Shown: piece by piece, positions 34,254-46,516 of the stretch | Layout of the letters: each line of letters begins with the position of its first letter | How positions within the stretch are numbered: the first letter of the stretch is position 1 | Source of the DNA: Chrysemys picta bellii | Taxonomy: Eukaryota > Chordata > Testudines > Emydidae | Direction: 5' to 3' | NCBI RefSeq assembly: GCF_011386835.1 | Contig: NC_088796.1 | Location: 82,729,468 to 82,793,467 of the forward strand | Length of the DNA stretch: 64,000 nucleotides | Notes under the pieces: model-generated | Seen by the model: the letters and a program-made list of their open reading frames with translations, nothing else | Told to the model about the DNA's origin: nothing | The model's database searches: none | Made by a program: the position numbers and the translations under genes

Positions 34254-36310
34254 ACATAAGAAAGTAAGAACGGCCATACTGGGACAGATCAATGGTCCAT
34301 CTAGCCCCAGTATCCTGTCCAATGCCAGATGCTTCAGAGGGAATGAACAGAACAGGTATTCATCAAGTGATCCATCCCCTGTTGCCCATTCCCAGCTTCT
34401 AGCAAACAGAGACTAGGGACATTTCAGAGCTGGGTTTTGCATCCCTGCCCATCCTGGCTAATAGCCATTGTTGGACCTATCCTCCATGAACTTATTAGGT
34501 CTTTTTTGAACCCTGTTATAGTCTTGCCCTTCACAATATGCTCTGGCAAAGAGTTCCACAGATTGACTGTGCATTGGGTGCAGGAGTACTTTCTTATGTT
34601 TGTTTTAAACCTGCTGCTTATTTATTTCATTGAGTGACCCATGGTTCTTGAGTAATCTGAAGGCATGAATAACACTTCCTTATTTACTTTCTCCACACCA
34701 GTTATAATTTTATAGACCTTTATCATATCCTCCCTCAGTCATCTCTTTTTTTCCAAGCTGAAAACTCCCAGTCTTATTAATATCTCCTCATATGGAAGCT
34801 GTTCCATAACCCTAATAATTTTTGTTGCCCTTTTCTGCACCTTTTCCAATTCCAATATATCTTGTTTGAGATGGGGCAACCACATCAGCATGCAATATCA
34901 AGATGTGGGCGTACCATGGATTTATATAGAGGCAATATGATATTTTCTGTTTTATGATCTACCCGTTTCTTAATGATTCCCAACATTCTGTTCGCTTTTT
35001 TGACTGCCGCTGCACATTGAGTGGATGTATTCAGAGAACTATCCACAATGACTCCAAGGTCTATTTCTTGAGTGGTAACAGCTAATTTAGACCCCATCAT
35101 TTTATATGTATGGTAGGGATTATGTTTTCCAATGTGCATTACTTTCAATTTATCAACATTGAATTTCATCTGCCATTTTGTTGCCCAGTCACCCAGTTTT
35201 GTGAGATCCCTTTGTAACTCTTCGGGGTCTGCTTTGGACTTAACTATCTTGAATAGTGTTGTATTATCTGCAAAAAGAACAGGAGTACTTGTGGCACCTT
35301 AGAGACTAACACATTTATTTGAGCATAAGCTTTCGTGGGCTACCGCCCACTTCATCAGATGCATAGAATGGAACATATAGTAAGAAGATATGTATACATA
35401 CAGAGAACATGCAAAGGTGGAAGTTGCCATACCAACTCTTAAGATGCTAATTAATTAAGATGAGCTATTATCAGCAGGAGAAAAAAAAATTTTGTAGTGA
35501 TAATCAAGATGGCCCATTCCAGACAGTTGACAAGAAGGTGTGAGGATACTTAACATGGGAAAATAGATTCAATTTGTGTAATGACCTAGCCACTCCCAGT
35601 CTCTATTGGAGTGGCTGGGTCATTACACAAATCGAATCTATTTCCTCATGTTAAGTATCCTCACACCTTCTTGTCATCTGTCTGGAATGGGCCATCTTGA
35701 TTATCACTACAAAAAAAAATTTTCTCCTGCTGATAATAGCTCATCTTAATTAATTAGCCTCTTAGAGTTGGTATGACAACTTCCACCTTTTCATGTTCTC
35801 TGTATGTATATATATCTTTTTACTGTATGTTCCATTCTATGCATCTGATGAAGTGTGCTGTAGCCCACAAAAGCTTATGCTCAAATAAATTTGTTAGTCT
35901 CTAAGGTGCCAAAAGTACCCCTGTTCTTTTTGCGGATACAGACTAACACGGCTGCTACTCTGAAATTTGTATTGGCTGTCAATTTTGCCACCTCACTGTT
36001 TACCCCTTTTTCCAAATCATTTATGAATATGTTGAATAGGACTGGTCCCAGTACAGACCCCTGAGGGACACCACTATTTACCTCTCTCCATTCTGAAGAC
36101 TGACCATTTATTCCTACCCTTTGTTTCCTATCTTTTAAACAGTTACTGATCCAGGAGAGGACTTTCCCTCTTATCCACAGCTTACTTTGCTTAAGAGCCT
36201 TTGGTGATGGACTTTGTCAAAGGCTTTCTGAAAATCTAAATACACTATATGCACTGGATCACCCTTGTCCACATGCTTGTTGACCCCCTCAAAGAATTCT
36301 AGTAATCTCC
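34254..36310 (-). mobile_element. CR1 LINE 3' half, antisense, split by an insertion
   Basis: CR1 sequence occupies 34254-35273 and resumes at about 35967-36310. The 3' end is at the left (GGCCATACTGGGACAGATC), with minus-strand frames such as 34885-35169 from the RT C-terminal half. The right part reads through GCCACCTCACTGTTTACCCC, ACTGGTCCCAGTACAGACCC and CACTGGATCACCCTTGTCC. The intervening ~690 bp are a Penelope-like palindrome. Decayed. Confidence 0.92.
35274..35966. mobile_element. Penelope-like element, head-to-head palindrome
   Basis: The left arm starts AAAGAACAGGAGTACTTGTG and contains ACTAACACATTTATTTGAGC and ACTTCATCAGATGCATAG. The right arm is its inverted copy and ends with ~35 additional bases (CGGATACAGACTAACACGGC...) absent on the left. 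The centre is near 35597-35607, between CCTAGCCACTCC and GGAGTGGCTGGG. Flanking CR1 sequence is duplicated: TTGTATTATCTGCAA (35259-35273) and TTGTATTGGCTGTCAA (35967-35982). The terminal words are those I associate with turtle Penelope-like elements. There are no RT or GIY-YIG motifs, so only the terminal region is present. Confidence 0.82.
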
Positions 36311-38662
36311 TCAAAGAGTTGTGGAAGTACCTTTTGTTAATAAACCTTACCTCAGGAGAGGAGGATTTATTTTGATTCTTTACTCCTACTGATATAAAAT
36401 AATTTTAGCAAAAAAAATTCTACGACTGGTTCAGCTGCATCTTTGGTAACACTAGTAGGAGATCTCATGTACTCCAGCAGCTGCTAGCATTTTTACCACT
36501 GTGTCAGTTAAACCTGCTGTGAGCACAGATACTATATTCTTTTTGTATAAAAACTCCCCCTGACTTAAGTTGGAAGTACAAACATAGAATGGCTGCTCTG
36601 ATCAGATTTAACTGACGTGGTGGTAAAAGCTCAGAAAGCTGCTGCAGCTTTATCTAGACTAGGGTTACCACTGGGATCATTTGATTGAAATTCTCTTGTG
36701 TTAGCAAGTCAATTTTTTTCGAAAAGGGGATGTCAACCACTTTCACTGCTATTGTAGACATTTTAAAAATGATGTTTATTGCAGCGATAGCCACCCTTTG
36801 CTAAAGCCCATATCTCAATTTTTGTAACAAACAAGCCACTATTTTTTAATCTGCCAACCACATCTTAGTATTGGGTAATACACTGAAAACCAGGTATGTT
36901 TTTATGAAAATGAACACAGTAGTGCTAAAGCTGGTTGCACTTAATAAAAATAAATGAAAGTTGAATCATAAAAGCTTTTGATTTATTTCCAATTAGCTTA
37001 TTTTGTTCCAGAGACCTATTTAAATACTTTCGAAAACAGCAGTAAAGGAAACAGATTGGCTTTAATTAAATACTGATTTAGTCTGCCATTTTTAAAATTG
37101 AAATGACATCCATTTTATATTGGTTGAACACCTGTTAATTCAGTTAGTGCAGACTTGCCACCCTGGATTTCCCCCATAAGTACCCCATCACACATACTTT
37201 TTCTCTTTTGCCCTGTGCTCTCATGTGTTTGTGGAAATAATTCTGGATGGGAAGAAATCTCTATTTAAAATTTGCCTAAATGGCTCAGATACTTGATTCA
37301 GACCTGCCATGTCAAAGCAGGAGTCCCAATCCCAGATAGTTTTAGAGCCCATTCTACTAGAGCAAAGGTAACTTTCTACAGTTAGCCTTAAAAGACACAT
37401 CTATTTCTAAGATGTTGTAAGGCTTCCATGTGGAGTTCTGTTCAGAGCCTTACTCAGTGTTATGCTCTCATTCATATTGCATGCTTGTTTGGGGAAATTT
37501 GTTATTCTCTGAACAATTAAGCACTCTTCAGCCACCCTCTGGAAATTGTTTCTGCTTGTTAATCACCCAAAAGTGGGAATTCACAGAAGTAATTCTGGAA
37601 GTAGAAGGGAAAGCTAACTACCACTAACTAAAGCTCTCTGAGAATGTTATTTCTACAGATCCATGCTTGTCACACTATGTCCTTGTTTCTTTGTAGTCCT
37701 GTGCTAGATTTCAAACAGCAGAATGGAAGTGGAAAAGTGTGGGCCATCGATAAGGTTGCCACCTCTAAGACGCAGACAAAACAGCCACTGGCTACAGCCC
37801 TACCAATGGCCACCCCATCACCAACAACAAAAAGAGTCCTAGTGCTGACTATAGCTAATTATTACTAAAATGTTTTAGAGACTCATTTAAAAACCAAACC
37901 AGTAACACAATATGTGTTATGTTATTTTATCACTTTTCTTACCTTATCCTAACATGGTACTGTGGTCCAGGCTACCAGGGTTGTCAGTTGTAGAGCACGC
38001 TAATGTAAGCCAAGTGAGAAAAATAAAAAAGGTATATTAATCTTTTCACCAGCAAGGCAGTACAAAACCCGACCAGGTGGCAACACTAGAAGTAGTCTTT
38101 TTATAGATGTTGCCTACTGTGCTTGAGTCTGTGGGTAGAATCGATGTCTGGTCACAGAGGATGCAGTATGGAGTCTTGTGGCATGTTACCTAGAGTATAG
38201 ATCTGCAAAAGTGGTCGTATTGTGGTTATGGATGCCATATAAATACACAGATTAAACAGGAAAAATGCTTGGAGAAAACCAGTTACTAGTAAGTAGCTGT
38301 CCTTTTAAGTTATGGTTTATTATGAATAAATGGGCTTCTGATTAATGGAAACTGTATTTATATTAACTGTAATCAGTAAATAAGAAACCTCTTTCTAAGA
38401 AGCTGAAAAGTTGATTTTATATGGTTAAAGTTTCAAAAGTGCCTAAGCCCCATTTTCAAAAGTGATTCAGGCACTTAGCAAAATCTTACTATGTTCACAT
38501 ATATCATAGTATAGTAAAATTGTGTGTGTATATACAAAAGAAACTGTTATGTATTTAAACATGGCAATGTTTAATTCGGGCAGTTTAAAGCAGAGCATCT
38601 AGTGTTTAGACTAAACTGCCATAAAACTTATGCTTGCATTTTCTGTTTCCTACAAATTACAG
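36311..38662. other. Last part of the AUH intron before the first visible exon
   Basis: No gene is seen. A short palindrome at 38433-38478 (AAGTGCCTAA on the left, TTCAGGCACTT on the right) is a MITE-like fragment. The last bases before 38663 form a pyrimidine-rich acceptor tract ending in CTACAAATTACAG. Confidence 0.5.
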
Positions 38663-38850
38663 GTGGGACACAGAGGTTACCTCGTACGATTGGTGTATCG
38701 CTAGCAAAAGAACTCATCTTCTCTGCACGTATTGTAGATGGCGAAGAAGCAAAATCAATAGGATTGATCAGTCATGTGGTGGAACAGAATGAATCAGGGG
38801 ATGCAGCCTATAGAAGAGCTTTAGCCCTAGCACAAGAATTTTTACCTCAG
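38663..38850 (+). CDS. AUH: AUH exon (fourth from last), crotonase-fold C-terminal part
   Basis: A 188-bp exon between an acceptor ending TTACAG and a donor GTACAA. It completes a split glycine codon (G|GT) and encodes [38 protein letters not shown] and ALAQEFLPQ. The [10 protein letters not shown] motif followed by A.ELIF.AR..DG.EA...GL is the crotonase-superfamily C-terminal signature, and the residues match vertebrate AUH closely. AUH hydrates 3-methylglutaconyl-CoA to HMG-CoA in the mitochondrial leucine pathway and also binds AU-rich RNA in vitro. The catalytic glutamates and oxyanion-hole glycines lie in upstream exons outside the window. The entry phase is 1 and the exit phase 0. Confidence 0.97.
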
Positions 38851-39753
38851 GTACAACATAATGGAGTCGTATTTTGATTTTGTTTTGGGTGGGTTAGTTC
38901 ACTGTAGTATAGTACAGTGGTTAAATAGTAAATATGCAAAGGAACCAGGTAAATCAAGAAGAAAATTACCATTATCTTGATTTATTGTCTGCACTGTTAA
39001 GGTTTGTGTTTCTATTTACTTTCAAATTAACATTGTAGATGATTTTTTTACCAAAGTAAAAAATTCTAGAGACTACAATATTACTATTAAAATAACATTG
39101 AAAATTTTGGGAAACAGTTGAGGATAGGAGAAAGACAAAAAGGTCAAGTTAAAATAGAGACCAGTCCTCTTCCTTACTATTCTAGCCATATGAAGTTTTC
39201 TTTTAATCCTTTAGTTCAGGGAGTCTGGATTTCTCAGTATGATTTGCCATAGTAAAATGTACAGATTCTCTGCATGTACAAAATCCATTAAGTGAACACT
39301 GTGACTATTTAAATCCTCATTCTTTTTCATAATTACATTTGTTACTAACATACCCTTGGAAATGTAACAGTGAAATTTATTTCCAAAATTAATGTCTTTT
39401 TCCATTTATGCAACATATTGTTTTTACTGGAATGTTCATTTGTTTGCTTTCTGGATGACATACACCAGCACAGGGATGTCATCATTCTCTTGCACTGCTC
39501 TAGGTTACGTGCCCTCTTTTCCTTTCACTTGATGTAACCGTAGCAGAGAGACCTGAAATATGACTACTTTCAGACAGCTATACTCCAAATATTCAACGTT
39601 GGAGAACTGCATATAAGTTAATTATGGGTTGCCTTACTTTAAACTTTCACTATTGGCTTCTCCTTGACTAGAGAACCTGCTGTCTGATTTTTCATGGCAA
39701 TCAGTCAGGGAGCATGGTGGGGGAACTTTTCTGTACAGTGGAGAATTAATCTA

Positions 39754-40202
39754 CAGGTCCTGTGCCCAGGGGCCCTGGCCAATTTGGGGGCACCTACAGG
39801 AGCACCGGAACCAGTGTAGAAGTGGGGGACCATTGGCGCTGGAACTATGGCCCCACCCCCTGCTCCGATTCTTCCCCCTGGGGATCCACCCCCTGCTCCT
39901 ATTCTTCCCCCAAGGCCCAACCCCTGCCAAGGCAGAAGCTGGAGCTGGGCCATGGTAAGAGCCGCTCAAGGAGCCAAGGACACTGTGGGGAGCCCCAGAC
40001 CCGCCACCTGCCCTAGGCGAGTCTTATCAGCTCCCCCACTCCCCCAAAGTGAAACCCTTGCCACCACCACTCAGCACCTGTCCGAGGCTACTATGCCCAT
40101 GTTAAAAAGTGAGTGGGCATGGCCTCCCTGGATCCCTCCGCTTCCGGCGCCCCTGGGCCTCTGAGGTGTGGGGGGCCCAAATGTTCTTTGTGCCCAGGGC
40201 CT
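39754..40202. repeat. GC-rich repeat-like block in AUH intron
   Basis: It starts with CAGGTCCTGTGCCCAGG and AATTTGGGGGC. It ends with GCCCAAATGTTCTTTGTGCC and CAGGGCCT, whose complement partly mirrors the left end (11 of 14 near the tip). A non-autonomous DNA transposon is likely, but I found no matching target duplication. It contains a short direct repeat of GATTCTTCCCC-type units (39867-39912). The open frames are compositional. Confidence 0.5.
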
Positions 40203-41807
40203 CAATAACTTTCCATCTCTATTTATGTAGCTGACCATTCTCTCTCACTCACAAGAAAGTGCACACATATCAGTGTTTCTGCTTGCCGCTCATCCAATAG
40301 TTGTTTTCTTCTGTACCATCAACCAAAACACCAATTTGTCATCCTCCCTCACCGTGGCATGCAAACGTGAGGGAACTAGACCGGTTTCCATCCCCAAAAC
40401 ACCAGAACTCTAGGAAGAAATCAGCATGACCTTCTGGAAAAAGCTGCAAGAGCCTTGGTGGTGATTGATTGTGACATGCCCCCTTTCTGCCATAGACATC
40501 AGTCTTCACCAACCTCCCTTCCCTCCCCCCCACCCCAGTATCCATGAGAAAACTGATCATGGCCTAATCTGTATCTTTCTTCTTCTTCCACAAAAGATGC
40601 CGCTTCTCCCCCTTGAGCTCAGTTGTCTGAGATTCTAGATGTTTTAATTTTTTTAAATGAAAATATATATAATCATACACATATGTATTTTAAGTAAACA
40701 ACAATGACTCCATTGGATCTCCCAGGTGTATCTTGTTTTTCTATATCTATCTTGTAGACCATAAATTCTTTGTGTTAGGAACTGTTCTGATATTTATTTG
40801 ATACCTCATTGTCAGCACTTAACAAATTTATAATCTTTTGCTGTGCTTCACGGCCCTTGAGAAATGATCAGTCCTTGAGCACTGTAGCTTGAAACTGAGC
40901 TCACAACAGAAATGGAATATCTTCAGGGGAACATTTCAGGAGACTTTGCACACTGGCACTAGAGAAGATTTTTGGGGGAATCACCAGTGTGTCCAGAATA
41001 TGATTCAGTTTTGGGGGAGCTGTTGATAAATCCTCTTCCCTGTTGAAAGCTCTGCAGGAAGATTAATCCCATCCAGGTCCTGGTCTATATTGAGTGTCAT
41101 TTAAAATAAAATCCTCATTTACTTCACCACTTTATTTGGCTTTCCATAGTAACTTCAGAAATCCCTCTCTTAGGCTGGAAAATACTGCAAATTATACAGT
41201 AAATGTAACTAACGTTGAAAAGCACTATTGATTTTTGTTTTTAAAACCCTATTATCAAACAACATATGAAAAAATATACATTTTAAATGAAAGAAGGCCT
41301 GGATTATGATTTGTAGCCACAGATTCACACTGGAGACAGTGCAGAGGTTAACTGCTCTAATAGGAGCTCTGACGGCATTGTGCCTCATGCAGGTACAATT
41401 CTATATAACCATTGAAGAGGATGCATTAGCCTCTCCCCTCTGCATCCTACTAGCTCTTTTGGCCAATACATGTGTTTGTAGAACTAGTGCCTGTCGTGGC
41501 TCTAGCTATGCAAAGTACTTGCACCCCCCTGATGAAAGGATTCCTATCATTCCTGGCCCTTCTGTGGGAGACTGAGCTCCTTGCATTGTCTCCCTCCCTC
41601 TCTTGCACGGTTTGACAGAGGTCAACCATCTGACTTTTGCATCTTGGTTTTGCAGCTCATGCGTTTTAGCTTTGAGGCTAGCAGTGATTTATTCTTTTTT
41701 TGTTGAGGTGCTTCCATGTCTTTTTATTATACGCTTATTAGGACATAATATAATAGATCACATAGAGTCCTATAGTACCATCATTATTTGGTTACTTTGA
41801 ACCTAAT

Positions 41808-41879
41808 TTCCAAAGATGCTGAGCACCCGCAACTCAAGTTGAAGTCCATTGGAGCTGCTGGTGTTCAGCACCTCTAAAA
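41808..41879. repeat. Short palindromic MITE in AUH intron
   Basis: It lies in the 3273-bp intron 38851-42123. The left end TTCCAAAGATGCTGAGCACC and the right end GGTGTTCAGCACCTCTAAAA are imperfect inverted repeats around GAAGTCCATTGG. It is a member of the short palindromic MITE group. The rest of this intron has the GC-rich block at 39754-40202 and otherwise nothing recognisable. Confidence 0.78.
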
Positions 41880-42123
41880 TGTAGGCTTTTTATGTTGTTT
41901 TGGTACCATGTCGTTTTTGAAAATTATATGCTGCTTTTAGTTTTTTTAGTTCTAGAAACATATATTTGGAAGAAAATGTGTATCATGGTCATATTACTTA
42001 TTAAAAAGAACAGACAAAGCCTACAGAGTGCTAATATGATAGCATTCATATGTAGACACTTTGAACCACAATTTTGCTGTATCTGCTGACATGTAGATCT
42101 ATCTGATTTATTTTTAATTTTAG

Positions 42124-42174
42124 GGACCTCTAGCAATAAGAGTCGCAAAATTGGCCATCAATCAAGGGATGGAG
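42124..42174 (+). CDS. AUH: AUH exon (third from last)
   Basis: A 51-bp exon with acceptor ATTTTAG and donor GTAAGG, phase 0 on both sides. It encodes the 17 residues GPLAIRVAKLAINQGME, the helix after the FLPQ turn that in crotonases packs against the neighbouring subunit. It joins in frame to the preceding exon at FLPQ|GPLA. Too short to stand out as an open frame, it is identified by protein match and splice sites. Confidence 0.96.
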
Positions 42175-42805
42175 GTAAGGATATATATTTGTTGGTAACA
42201 GTGAGTGAAAGCCTGGAGGGCGGGGAACAGTTCCTAAAATAGAGGGTTAAAAGTTAATTAATGTTTTTTCTAGACTTGTTTTAAATTTCAAACCATATAG
42301 TCTTTCAAAACCTAGTTAGTTGAATCCAGTCTAAAGTAAACCAATGGTTCTTATTTTTGTGACTTCATATTGATTTCACCCTGCTCCTGCAGATATGGTT
42401 GATGCTGACGGGGCACTACAGTACCAAAACTTGCTATAACCGATACAATGTGCATGAGTTATTAATGTTAGAAAGTAAACATACAACTTGTTTAATAGTA
42501 GTTCATGTCAAAGGGTGGGGGGAAAGCTTTCCTAAATTCATGTACAGCATGCTGTAAAGACTATGGTTGTTTTAAAACCAAATTATATGAAAATCAATCC
42601 CATCATCAACAGGATAAAGGTTTGCCAGTAAAACTGAAGGCCAAAAAGGACATTGCTGCTTATAATAATTTAGTATAGAATAGAATAGTGTTAACATAAT
42701 ATTAAGAATCTGATTTAAATACAAAAAGACATGCCAAGTAGCCACTCCTGAGTGTTCTCTATTGATCGAGCTCTAGAGTTCATTAAGATCTGAGCAGACT
42801 CACAC

Positions 42806-42880
42806 TTGTGCTTAACTTTAAGCCTCTGAGTCTCCTGCTGAACTCAATGGGACTACTCAGATACTTAAAGTTAAGCACGG
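42806..42880. repeat. Short palindromic MITE in AUH intron
   Basis: The left end TTGTGCTTAACTTTAAG and the right end CTTAAAGTTAAGCACGG are near-exact inverted repeats around AACTCAATGGGACTACTCAG. It lies in the 2655-bp intron 42175-44829, which otherwise holds a small (TTTG)n run near 43010 and AT-rich DNA. Confidence 0.82.
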
Positions 42881-44829
42881 GCATGAATCTTTGCAGCATC
42901 ACAATTTAGAGCACAGTCTGGCCCAGAGAAGAGTGTGATCACAGGTCATTTGCAATGTAAAACCTCAATATAACAGGATAAGTTAGGGATGTATTCTGTT
43001 TCAGGTTTTTTGTTTGTTTGTTTTAAAGGTTGACATACAACTACTCAGACACCTGAGTTGAGTAGGGTTACAGTAATGATTAAAAGTAAAAGTACTTTTC
43101 TGAAGTAAAAGTACACAAAGGGTGTAAATTAAGCTCACAAATACAAATTAGTTTTTTAAGGGTATAAATCCAAGGTTGAATTCAGTGGTACACAAGGTAG
43201 AAACTTTTGTAGGAAAAATTCTAAGTTCCAGACACAGTAGGTAGGTGAGTCAAAATGACCTTGTTGACAAACCCCATGTGGTACACAAGGTCCCAGCTTT
43301 CAGAGGCTAGTAGAAAAACTGTCCACTGATGAAATAGATAGCACTTATGAAAAGCAGGTAGCTAAACAAAGAGGAAATAATGGAGGAGGAAAATAAGCCC
43401 TTTCAGCTGTTTTGGCCACCACACAAAGAAATCTCAGAGGGTCCCAGAGGAAGTCCAAGATCACAATTGGTTTCATCCTTATATGTGGGAGAAATATATA
43501 TTTTCCTAATCATCAAGACAAATCCTTAAGAGATTCTGGCAGATCAAGCTCCTACAGATCAGTCTCTAGATAGGTCCTTAAGATGGTCTGGGTGGGTATT
43601 CAGTCTATTCATCATTGGCAGTCTTATTGCATCACCAAAGCTTTTGTTGATCATGTGATTGCTGGTTGTGTAATAGCATTTCTTGAGAAACACACTTTGT
43701 AATTCGTTGGACTTCCATACATATTTTAATATATATATATCAGTTAATTTATTACAAGATTTTGTTAAAATTGAAGTATATTTTAAATTGTACAACATTG
43801 GAATCATAATAGGTAAAATGCATGAATGTAAATGTATTTATTGTCAAGTTTATATATGCATATTATTGATAAAGCAAATAAAGGACATGTAAAAATTATA
43901 CAATTTATATAGGTAAAATATACTAAGATTATGTAATAGAATAATGGAAGGACAAATAGTATATCACATCAGGAATATATGTACCTTATCAGTATATTAC
44001 CGTATTTCACAAAAACATGTCTGAGTATATGATTGCTGTTTTTTCACTATGTACTATATATTGATGTATGAAAAGATCATGAATTTGACCCTTTTTAAGT
44101 GTTGAAATTGCAGTTGGGTCAAACATGTTTTCTCAAAACAATGGGTGAGCTTTATGAGCACTTCTGGAAGTGTTAGGGATATCTACTGTGATGCAGATGT
44201 AAGATAAAGTTCCATAATAAACATTGACATAAATAGCATCTGGCCTGCTTTTCAGGAAGTACAACTCTTTATACTGTATGGTGGTGAGTAACTTCTTCTT
44301 AGGTGCAATTAGTTTTTCAAATTAAGTATATCAACTTATTATTTGTATTTCAGTAGCCCTCTTCATATTCTAGGTGCTTTCCTTACATACTGAAAGACAG
44401 TCTCATCCTGGAAGATATCTGTTTCAAAACTTGTTTGTTAAAACATAATTAATGACTGATTCATATGCAGTCGAGGTTTCTGACCAGTAATAGCTGAAAC
44501 AATTAAAATATTCAGCTAATTAATGGGTTTTGGCCAAAGACAATTTGTAGTAAGACAATACATTGTGCATTCACCTATTATTTCTGACAATCTATTGAAT
44601 AGTGATTACATCACAGAATAGGGAAACTGATTACAGAAATACTGACCCACCCATAACCACAGGATAGTGAAGAATTTCTGCATAAAGATACTGTGAAGAG
44701 GGACTTTGCTGGACTGCTTTAATGATTGGGATATAGGAATACAGTATTTGAGTTAACTGTCAGAAAATAAAGTGTGTACTATCTACAGAAAGTTATTCAC
44801 TCTTACAATATTTAATTTTTGTTTCCCAG

Positions 44830-44877
44830 GTGGATTTAGTAACAGGCTTAGCAATTGAAGAAGCCTGTTATGCTCAG
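44830..44877 (+). CDS. AUH: AUH exon (second from last)
   Basis: A 48-bp exon with acceptor TTTCCCAG and donor GTATGT, phase 0 on both sides. It encodes VDLVTGLAIEEACYAQ, the C-terminal helix of the crotonase fold in AUH. It joins GME|VDLV upstream and YAQ|TIP downstream without a frame change. Confidence 0.96.
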
Positions 44878-45123
44878 GTATGTAACACAATTAAGCAAAA
44901 AAAACCCCAAACCCCTCAGTTAAAAATTGCATTGAAAATCATACAGAAACGCAGCTCGAAAGTAATTTATATTTTCTCCCAGCAGCATTTCAGATAACAA
45001 ATTTAACCCTTTCTCTTAGCCATTTCTATTTTTTTTAACATGGAAATCTTAAAGAAGGAAGTGGAGTTTAAGACAAAATCATCCCTTTGTATAGGGCTAT
45101 TTAGGGAGGGGAAATTGGACATA

Positions 45124-45214
45124 GAGCCAGATCTTCAGATGGTGTAAATTGGCGGCGTATCCTTGTTGACTTCAGTGGAGATATACTGATATATAATGCC
45201 TGAGGATCTGGTCC
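45124..45214. repeat. Short palindromic MITE in the last AUH intron
   Basis: The left end GAGCCAGATCTTCAGATGG pairs with the right end TGAGGATCTGGTCC (complement GGACCAGATCCTCA), around GTTGACTTCAGTGGAG. Same group as the copy at 46360. Confidence 0.78.
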
Positions 45215-45317
45215 ATAAACTAGAGAGATTCTGCCTTGCTGCCTACACAGAGGGAAGAGATTCCCTGCATGTTTTACCCCAACCCCTTAAAAAGAGTGGT
45301 AAATAATTAAGTAAGAA

Positions 45318-45845
45318 TAGAGCCATTATATTACATCTGTATTTGGCATTGGTATGACCCCTACTGTAATACTGTGTTCAGTTCTAGTTTCCACACTTCA
45401 AGAAAGATGTTGAAAAATTGGAGAGGGTTCAGATAAGAGCCACAAGAATGATTAAATTATTGGAAAATATGTCTTACAGTGAAAGATTTTAGGAGCTCAA
45501 TCTGTTTAGTGTATCAAAGAGAAGGTTAAGGGGTGACTTGATCCAAGTCTGTAAGTATCTCAATGGGAACTGAAATTTGATAATAGAGGGCTCTTCAGTC
45601 TAGGTATAATAGGAACCCGTGGCTGGAAGTTGAAGCTAGACAAATGCGAACTAAAAATATGATGCAGTTGTTTAACAGGAGGGTAATTAATCATTGAAAA
45701 AACTGTGTTGTGATGGATTCTTCATCACAGGAAATTTTAAAATCAGGATTGGCTGCTTTAGATCAAGTACAGCTATTGAACTTGAAACATGGAAGTCCTA
45801 TTGCTCTGTTATGCAGGAGGTCAGACTATGAAATTTGTGAGTAGA
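45318..45845 (+). mobile_element. Old CR1 3' fragment, sense
   Basis: A diverged CR1 C-terminal region. CCACACTTCAAGAAAGATGTTG, AAATTGGAGAGGGTTCAG and ACAAGAATGATTAAA correspond to the [18 protein letters not shown] part of the LINE protein. Near the 3' side is GTTATGCAGGAGGTCAGACT, typical of older CR1/L3-type ends. No frame is open through it. Confidence 0.8.
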
Positions 45846-46359
45846 AGTGCATGGTTAGAAGTAAGCGTACAGTGCATGGTTAGTTTTATGTAGTTTTAAT
45901 TTTGTAGGTGTGAACAGGGTTTCAAACTAAAGAGTAAACTTTTGATGACGACCTAAAGAGATATGAGGATTGATCAATTAGACAGTTGAACAAGAGTCTG
46001 TTTTGTTATCTGACTACTCTATTTGAGGAATTTTTAATATGTCCATCACTTCATTATTTTTTTAATCCCTTCAAACCATTGCCATATCCCTTCCAAAGGA
46101 GGTATTTACATGTTACATAAGGAAATACTGCAGGCACTATAGCTGATCGTTCAAGAACCTGTGAGAATTTTAACTCTCCCCTACCCCCCACCAGTAGTTC
46201 TGGGTGCATCCACTGTCAGCCGTGTTAAACCGCCTGGGAAAGTATAACTGGGTGTAAAATAATGAAGTTTTTATGGTCTTCTTATTTTACAGCTATAATG
46301 ATAAAATGTTCTTTCTGTACTAAAAGAAGTGTGTTTAATAATTATCTTAATATCCAGAA

Positions 46360-46445
46360 GGCCAGATCTCCAACTGGTATAAGTCAGCATGGCTGAAGTA
46401 ACTTCTGTGGAGTGATACTGATTTATACCAGCTGAAGATCTGGCC
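46360..46445. repeat. Short palindromic MITE in the last AUH intron
   Basis: The left end GGCCAGATCTCCAACTGG and the right end CCAGCTGAAGATCTGGCC are inverted repeats with GGTATAA/TTATACC continuing inward. The arms are 23 bp with two mismatches. It is the best-preserved member of the group in the window. Confidence 0.87.
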
Positions 46446-46516
46446 CACAGGCTGTAAATCAGTTGTGTGTAGAGTGTTTTCACACTCTTTTGTAATTTCT
46501 GTATTACACTATAGTC

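Noticed and set aside
1..38662. Preceding AUH exon (expected to end with codons for IIPGG before the split glycine)
   Set aside because: I looked for GGAGGAG-type exon ends followed by a donor and for the matching upstream protein; the hits near 1031, 20137, 22330 and 28619 do not encode it. It is probably upstream of the window. A translated search with the AUH protein would settle this.
39754..40202. Definite hAT assignment of the GC-rich block
   Set aside because: The inverted ends are imperfect and no duplicated flank was found, so it is listed only as a repeat-like block.
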